From the NCBI GenBank assembly GCA_004560915.1, contig SFTR01000046.1, positions 1-8,218 of the forward strand: 8,218 nucleotides of DNA. Reading direction: 5' to 3'. Positions 5,383 through 8,218 of this stretch are shown in pieces; within the stretch, counting starts at the first letter, position 1, and every line of letters starts with the position of its first letter. The position numbers were made by a program, and so were the translations under genes. The stretch is from a bacterium. GTDB taxonomy: Bacteria; Bacillota_I; Bacilli_A; RF39; UBA660. The notes beneath the pieces are model-generated. The model was not told where the DNA came from and did no database searches. It worked only from the letters and a program-made list of their open reading frames with translations.

Positions 5383-6136
5383 AAATTCATTTGGTTCTTT
5401 TTATCCAGTAGATTCTTCAGTACATAGATTAAATCCAGTAGTTAAACTATTTAATTTTATAATAGCAATCGTACTTATGATACTTACAGATTCATTATAT
5501 ATAAATTTATTTCTATTTGGATTAGTACTATGTATGCAGTTATTAAGTTTTGTACCATTTAAATATTATTTTAGAACATTTTGGTCTTTAAGATATATTT
5601 ATATTTTAATAGCATTTGTTTGTGCATATTTTAGACTTAATATAACAGAAACTATTACATATATAATTAAACTTATTACTTTAGTAGAATATTTAAATAT
5701 ACTTGCTTATACTACTAGTCCTAGTGAGAGTGCTTATGGAATAGAAAAGTTCTTATCATATTTTAACTTCTTATATTTACCAATTACTAAGTTTGCTTTT
5801 AAAGTTAATAAAATGTTAAGATATGTACCTCTTATGTTAACAGTAGAATATAAAACTTTAAAAGCTGAAGCTAGTAGAGGAATAGATTATTTTCATTCTA
5901 ATATATTTGGTAGAATGAATGCAGTAGGAACAATATATGGTAATATACTAGCACTAACTAAAAGAAAAAGTAGAGATATAGCTTTTGCATCAGAACTAAG
6001 ACTTTATAATATGAAGAGATACAGAACTAATTATAGAACTAATAGAGTTGGATTTTATGATATATTTTATACTGCATTTCATTTAGTACTTATATATGCT
6101 TATTTAGTACAAAAAGGAGTAATAACAATACAATGA
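5372..6136 (+). CDS. ecfT: ECF transporter transmembrane scaffold EcfT
   Basis: This is the membrane T component that couples the two ATPases to interchangeable substrate-binding S components for vitamins or metal ions. It has 254 residues with several hydrophobic helices, at about 26-60 (likely two), 75-88, 95-113 and a last one near 230-247. Family hallmarks are visible. The N-terminal YPVDSSVHRLNPVVKL matches the DS.(L)HRLDPR.K motif. TTSPSESAYGIEKFL (114-128) and LRYVPLML (149-156) are typical. The two coupling-helix motifs are ASRG (167-170, canonical) and SELRL (207-211, where Arg-Gly is usual, so the Gly is Leu). The start has a strong AAGGGGGT eight bases upstream inside ecfA2. The stop overlaps truA as ATGA. 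No S component is encoded nearby, so any partners must lie elsewhere, as in group II ECF systems with a shared module. Confidence 0.92.
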   Translation: MYSRNSFGSFYPVDSSVHRLNPVVKLFNFIIAIVLMILTDSLYINLFLFGLVLCMQLLSFVPFKYYFRTFWSLRYIYILIAFVCAYFRLNITETITYIIKLITLVEYLNILAYTTSPSESAYGIEKFLSYFNFLYLPITKFAFKVNKMLRYVPLMLTVEYKTLKAEASRGIDYFHSNIFGRMNAVGTIYGNILALTKRKSRDIAFASELRLYNMKRYRTNYRTNRVGFYDIFYTAFHLVLIYAYLVQKGVITIQ

Positions 6137-6855
6137 AATATTTAATTAATTTAAGTTATAATGGTTCTAAATATTATGGATATCAAATTCAAAAGAATAA
6201 AGATACAGTTGAAGGAGAAATAGAAAAAGTATTATCTAAAATATTTAATAGAAGTATTAATACTATAGGGGCATCTCGTACAGATAAAGGTGTTCATTCA
6301 TTAAATCAATATTGTACTTTTGAAGTAGAAGAAGAAGTAAACACAAAGAAACTACTTCATAGTGTTAATTCATTATTAGGTGATTATATCTACGTTAAAA
6401 GTATTAAAAAAGTTAGTAATGAATTTAATGTAAGGCATGATGTTAAGAGAAAAGAATATATTTATAAAATTAATATGGGAGAATATAATCCTATAGAAAG
6501 TGAATATGTATATCAGTATTGTAAAAGTATAAATAAAGAACTATTAGATATATTTATAAATCAATTTAAAGGTATTCATAATTATAGAAGTTTTACTTCA
6601 GATAAAGATAATGGTAACTATGAAAGAGATGTTATAATAGACTATAAAATATCTAAGAAGGTATTATATCTTAGATTTGAATCAAGTGGTTTTCTTAGAT
6701 ATATGATTAGAAATATAGTTGGTTTATTACTTGATATAAATGATAATAAAAAGAGTATTTGTGATATAGAAGATATATTTAATAAAATGGACAGAACTTC
6801 TTTAGGTAGATGTGCTAGTCCCGTTGGACTTTATTTAAATAAAATAGAATATTAG
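6133..6855 (+). CDS. truA: tRNA pseudouridine(38-40) synthase TruA
   Basis: This cytoplasmic enzyme converts uridines 38-40 of the tRNA anticodon arm to pseudouridine. Its 240 residues match the usual length. Motifs run in family order: LSYNGSKYYGYQIQ (7-20); GASRTDKGVHSLNQ (46-59) with catalytic Asp51; RKEYIYKI with the conserved Tyr; FKGIHNYRSFTS; the active-site block FLRYMIRNIVGLL; and CASPVGLYL near the C-terminus. It is the last gene of the ecfA1-ecfA2-ecfT-truA operon, an order widespread in Firmicutes, where it often continues into rplM-rpsI. Here an insertion sequence begins 7 bp after the stop. Its start overlaps the ecfT stop (ATGA). The AAGGAG at 6114-6119 is 13 bases upstream, rather far, so translation probably depends on coupling to ecfT. 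I see no sign of decay. Confidence 0.97.
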   Translation: MKYLINLSYNGSKYYGYQIQKNKDTVEGEIEKVLSKIFNRSINTIGASRTDKGVHSLNQYCTFEVEEEVNTKKLLHSVNSLLGDYIYVKSIKKVSNEFNVRHDVKRKEYIYKINMGEYNPIESEYVYQYCKSINKELLDIFINQFKGIHNYRSFTSDKDNGNYERDVIIDYKISKKVLYLRFESSGFLRYMIRNIVGLLLDINDNKKSICDIEDIFNKMDRTSLGRCASPVGLYLNKIEY

Positions 6856-6862
6856 ACTATTA

Positions 6863-6897
6863 TGAAGTTGTAAGATATTAGTAGACACAAAAAAGAT
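6863..6897 (+). repeat. IS left inverted repeat (IRL)
   Basis: Compared with the reverse complement of the right end, 25 of 35 positions match. The matches cluster in TGAA-TTGT at the tip, AGTAGACA in the middle and AAAAAGAT inside. The variable stretch between the tip and middle blocks is where most differences lie. Confidence 0.8.
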
Positions 6898-6915
6898 TGT
6901 GCCTACTTTTCTTTT
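6881..6915 (+). terminator. Terminator at the left end of the IS
   Basis: GTAGACACAA (6881-6890) pairs with TTGTGCCTAC (6897-6906) at nine of ten positions (one A-C mismatch), with loop AAAAGA. It is followed by TTTTCTTTT (6907-6915). It would stop transcripts from the truA operon before they reach orfA, a known insulating device of several IS. It may now be the operon's effective terminator. Confidence 0.65.
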
Positions 6916-6940
6916 GGTATAATTAAGATAAGGAGATGAT
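6915..6940 (+). promoter_or_regulatory. Transposase promoter (extended -10) and RBS
   Basis: TGGTATAAT (6915-6923) is a perfect -10 with the TGN extension. The -35 region is poor (TTGTGC at 6897-6902, spacing 15) and overlaps the terminator stem. AAGGAGATGAT (6930-6940) is a near-perfect Shine-Dalgarno sequence before ATG 6944. Confidence 0.6.
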
Positions 6941-6943
6941 TTT

Positions 6944-7294
6944 ATGGGAAGACCAAAAGGTGGAAAAAATAAAACACATACAAAAGAAGAAAAAATAAAA
7001 TATGTGAAAATGATGCTTGAAGATGGATATTCAGCGATGAAGATAGAAAAAGAATATGGAGTATCACATTCGTTAACAGATAGATGGAAAAGAAAATATT
7101 TAGAATTCGGTGAAGAATCATTAGAAAATCAGAAGAAACCAGGTAATCCATTATGCAAATATTCTAACAAGAAAAATTTATCAAAAGAAGAACAATTAGA
7201 ATATGAAAATATGAAATTAAGAATTGAGAATGAATTATTAAAAAAAGGATACCTAATGAAAGGAGATGGTACGATTGTAAAATTCACGAAATAA
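6944..7294 (+). CDS. IS3-family transposase OrfA (DNA-binding helix-turn-helix protein)
   Basis: This encodes 116 residues and is the regulatory, end-binding part of the IS3 transposase. A basic N-terminus (MGRPKGGKNKTHTKEEK) leads into a helix-turn-helix at about 18-60 (MLEDGYSAMKIEKEYGVSH, then a recognition helix with DRWKRKYLEFG). A heptad-like coiled coil follows at about 79-101 (EEQLEYENMKLRIENELLKK), where OrfA and OrfAB of this family pair. The RBS is nearly perfect. The reading frame contains the slippery A7 run (7240-7246), from which a fraction of ribosomes should enter orfB. Those that do not slip add about 15 more residues and stop at 7292-7294. Confidence 0.92.
   Translation: MGRPKGGKNKTHTKEEKIKYVKMMLEDGYSAMKIEKEYGVSHSLTDRWKRKYLEFGEESLENQKKPGNPLCKYSNKKNLSKEEQLEYENMKLRIENELLKKGYLMKGDGTIVKFTK
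7240..7247 (+). promoter_or_regulatory. Programmed -1 ribosomal frameshift site A_AAA_AAA_G
   Basis: In the orfA frame the codons are TTA AAA AAA GGA. A -1 slip on the tandem AAA codons lets ribosomes re-read from 7246 as AGG ATA CCT, the frame open into orfB. The orfB frame has stops at 7204, 7225 and 7231 but none from 7234 on, and no usable start before 7363, so the frames overlap exactly as IS3 elements need. A strong downstream stem-loop is not evident to me. Confidence 0.7.
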
Positions 7295-8181
7295 CTCAAA
7301 TAAAATTTGAAATAATAGAATTATTAAGTAAAGAATATAATACTAAATCATTATGCTTACTAATGAAAGTATCTCGCTCTGGTTATTATAAATGGTTAAA
7401 AAATAAAGATATATTAAATAAATATGAAATTAATAGAAAAGCTTTAGGAGAATTGATTATTGAAATTCATAAAAAGAAACCAAGTTATGGATATCACAGA
7501 ATTAATGCAATTATAAAACGCGAAATAGGATGGATTGTATCAGATAATTTAGTACATAAAGTATGCAAAATATTAAAAATCAAATCAAAAGCTAAGCATT
7601 ATAAATATAAGCCATCAGGAGAAGAATCTATAAAATATAAAAATATAATTTCAGGCAACTGGAATACATCTAGACCATTTGAAAAAATAGTTTCTGATAC
7701 AACTACGATAGGATTTAGAGGTAAAGCTTATGATTGGACATTTTATTTAGATGTTTTTAATAATGAAATAGTTGGATATGATGTAAGAGAAACCATGCAT
7801 GGTAATGGTATTCTAAATCATAGAAAAGCATTAAATAATATGTTAGAAAACAAAATAAAAAGAGGATATAAAAACTTTGATACTATTGTTCACACAGATC
7901 AAGGTTCAGTATATTCCTCAATGTCATTTAACAATATGTTTAATTTTTATAATGTTACTCGCTCTATGTCTAGAGCTGGTACACCAACAGACAATCCAGT
8001 TATAGAGTCTAAAAATGGCTGGATGAAAAAAGAAATGCATATTGATTTTGACAAAAATAATTATACCACAGTTCAAGAGTTTATAGATGATATTGTATAT
8101 GACAATAATTATTATAGACCATCATTTGCTTTAAATTATAAAACCCCAATTGAGTACAGAACTCAACTAGGGTTTAAATAA
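7246..8181 (+). CDS. IS3-family transposase OrfB (DDE integrase-type catalytic part), made as OrfAB fusion
   Basis: This is the catalytic half of the IS3 transposase, which cuts and joins the element ends in the nucleus-free cytoplasm. The frame entered by -1 frameshift at 7246 gives 311 residues, for an OrfAB fusion of about 412. The first in-frame ATG is 7363, but it begins late, inside the conserved block LCLLMKVSRSGYYKW, and has no RBS. The upstream codons (CKIHEITQIKFEIIELLSKE) also fit the family, so a start at 7363 would truncate the protein. An HTH_21-like domain (KKPSYGYHRINAIIKRE) precedes the RNase H-like rve core. The catalytic triad is Asp at 7696-7698 (SDTTTI), Asp at 7897-7899 (HTDQGSVY) and Glu at 8005-8007 (NPVIESKNGWMKKEM). 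Thirty-five residues separate the last two, the DD(35)E spacing of IS3. The end YKTPIEYR is typical. It appears intact and possibly active. Confidence 0.93.
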   Translation, partial: RIPNERRWYDCKIHEITQIKFEIIELLSKEYNTKSLCLLMKVSRSGYYKWLKNKDILNKYEINRKALGELIIEIHKKKPSYGYHRINAIIKREIGWIVSDNLVHKVCKILKIKSKAKHYKYKPSGEESIKYKNIISGNWNTSRPFEKIVSDTTTIGFRGKAYDWTFYLDVFNNEIVGYDVRETMHGNGILNHRKALNNMLENKIKRGYKNFDTIVHTDQGSVYSSMSFNNMFNFYNVTRSMSRAGTPTDNPVIESKNGWMKKEMHIDFDKNNYTTVQEFIDDIVYDNNYYRPSFALNYKTPIEYRTQLGFK

Positions 8182-8183
8182 AT

Positions 8184-8218
8184 ATCTTTTTACTGTCTAC
8201 TTTCTATTGACAAGTTCA
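8184..8218 (-). repeat. IS right inverted repeat (IRR)
   Basis: Read on the minus strand it begins TGAACTTGTCAATAG, then AAGTAGACAG and TAAAAAGAT, matching IRL at 25 of 35 positions. The terminal CA of the element is the last dinucleotide of the window. Confidence 0.8.

Larger units (their letters stand above)
6863..8218 (+). mobile_element. Complete IS3-family (IS150-like) insertion sequence
   Basis: The element is 1356 bp, within the usual range for IS3-family elements. It begins TGAAGTTGT and ends ACAAGTTCA, with TG/CA tips and imperfect inverted repeats. Inside are orfA, a -1 slippery run and orfB with a DD(35)E catalytic triad, all without stops or deletions, so it looks potentially active. 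It sits 7 bp after the truA stop, in the same orientation. The left flank is TTA; the right flank lies outside the window, so a target-site duplication cannot be checked. Assignment to the IS150-like group rests on the orfA/orfB style and the frameshift. Confidence 0.9.

Noticed and set aside
6942..7151. Minus-strand open frame within orfA
   Set aside because: It is antisense to the helix-turn-helix gene; its Phe/Leu-rich translation is the mirror of Lys/Glu-rich codons.
1..8218. CRISPR array, tRNA/rRNA, riboswitch or defence island
   Set aside because: No regularly spaced short repeats, cloverleaf sequences, conserved leader folds or defence-type domains were seen. The only mobile gene set is the IS.

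Overview
The window comes from a low-GC, Gram-positive-type bacterium, probably an uncultured or host-associated member of the Bacilli/Mollicutes-like Firmicutes. The reasons are very AT-rich DNA, short intergenic gaps, AT-rich hairpin terminators, AGGAGG-like ribosome binding sites and a Firmicute-style ecfA1-ecfA2-ecfT-truA operon. A peptidoglycan D,D-carboxypeptidase shows that a cell wall is made. UGA acts as an ordinary stop (ends of the carboxypeptidase and of ecfT) and UGG encodes Trp, so the code is standard and not the Mycoplasma code. All genes lie on the + strand.

Layout. (1) 2-747 is the 3' end of a large repeat-containing, probably surface, protein gene. It is broken by an exact 53-bp tandem duplication; deleting one copy restores a single frame. 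(2) 798-1142 is a small membrane-anchored protein, possibly read from a nearly leaderless mRNA. (3) 1198-2340 is a secreted serine D-Ala-D-Ala carboxypeptidase (S11/PBP5 family) whose stop codon lies inside its own terminator hairpin. (4) 2379-2506 is a short coding remnant with its own terminator. (5) 2562-3720 is a two-gene operon: a membrane-anchored protein with two Listeria-Bacteroides (InlB-B type) repeats, then a short formate/nitrite-transporter-family channel starting at TTG. (6) 3782-6855 is the tightly overlapped operon ecfA1-ecfA2-ecfT-truA, i.e. the ATPases and scaffold of an energy-coupling-factor vitamin/metal importer plus tRNA pseudouridine synthase. (7) 6863-8218 is an apparently intact IS3-family insertion sequence, 7 bp past the truA stop. 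It has terminal inverted repeats, an outward-insulating terminator, its own promoter, orfA, a -1 slippery site and orfB with a DD(35)E triad. Its right end coincides with the last base of the window.

The most unusual content is the ECF module. EcfA1 has lost every ABC ATPase catalytic motif (Walker A Lys, Q-loop Gln, LSGGQ, catalytic Glu, switch His). EcfA2 keeps Walker A and B but has lost the Q-loop Gln, LSGGQ and switch His. Both reading frames, their overlaps and the C-terminal ECF domains are nevertheless preserved. This suggests an ECF complex with strongly altered or non-canonical energetics rather than a plain pseudogene. No substrate-binding S component is in the window. I found no CRISPR array, tRNA, rRNA or recognisable defence system.
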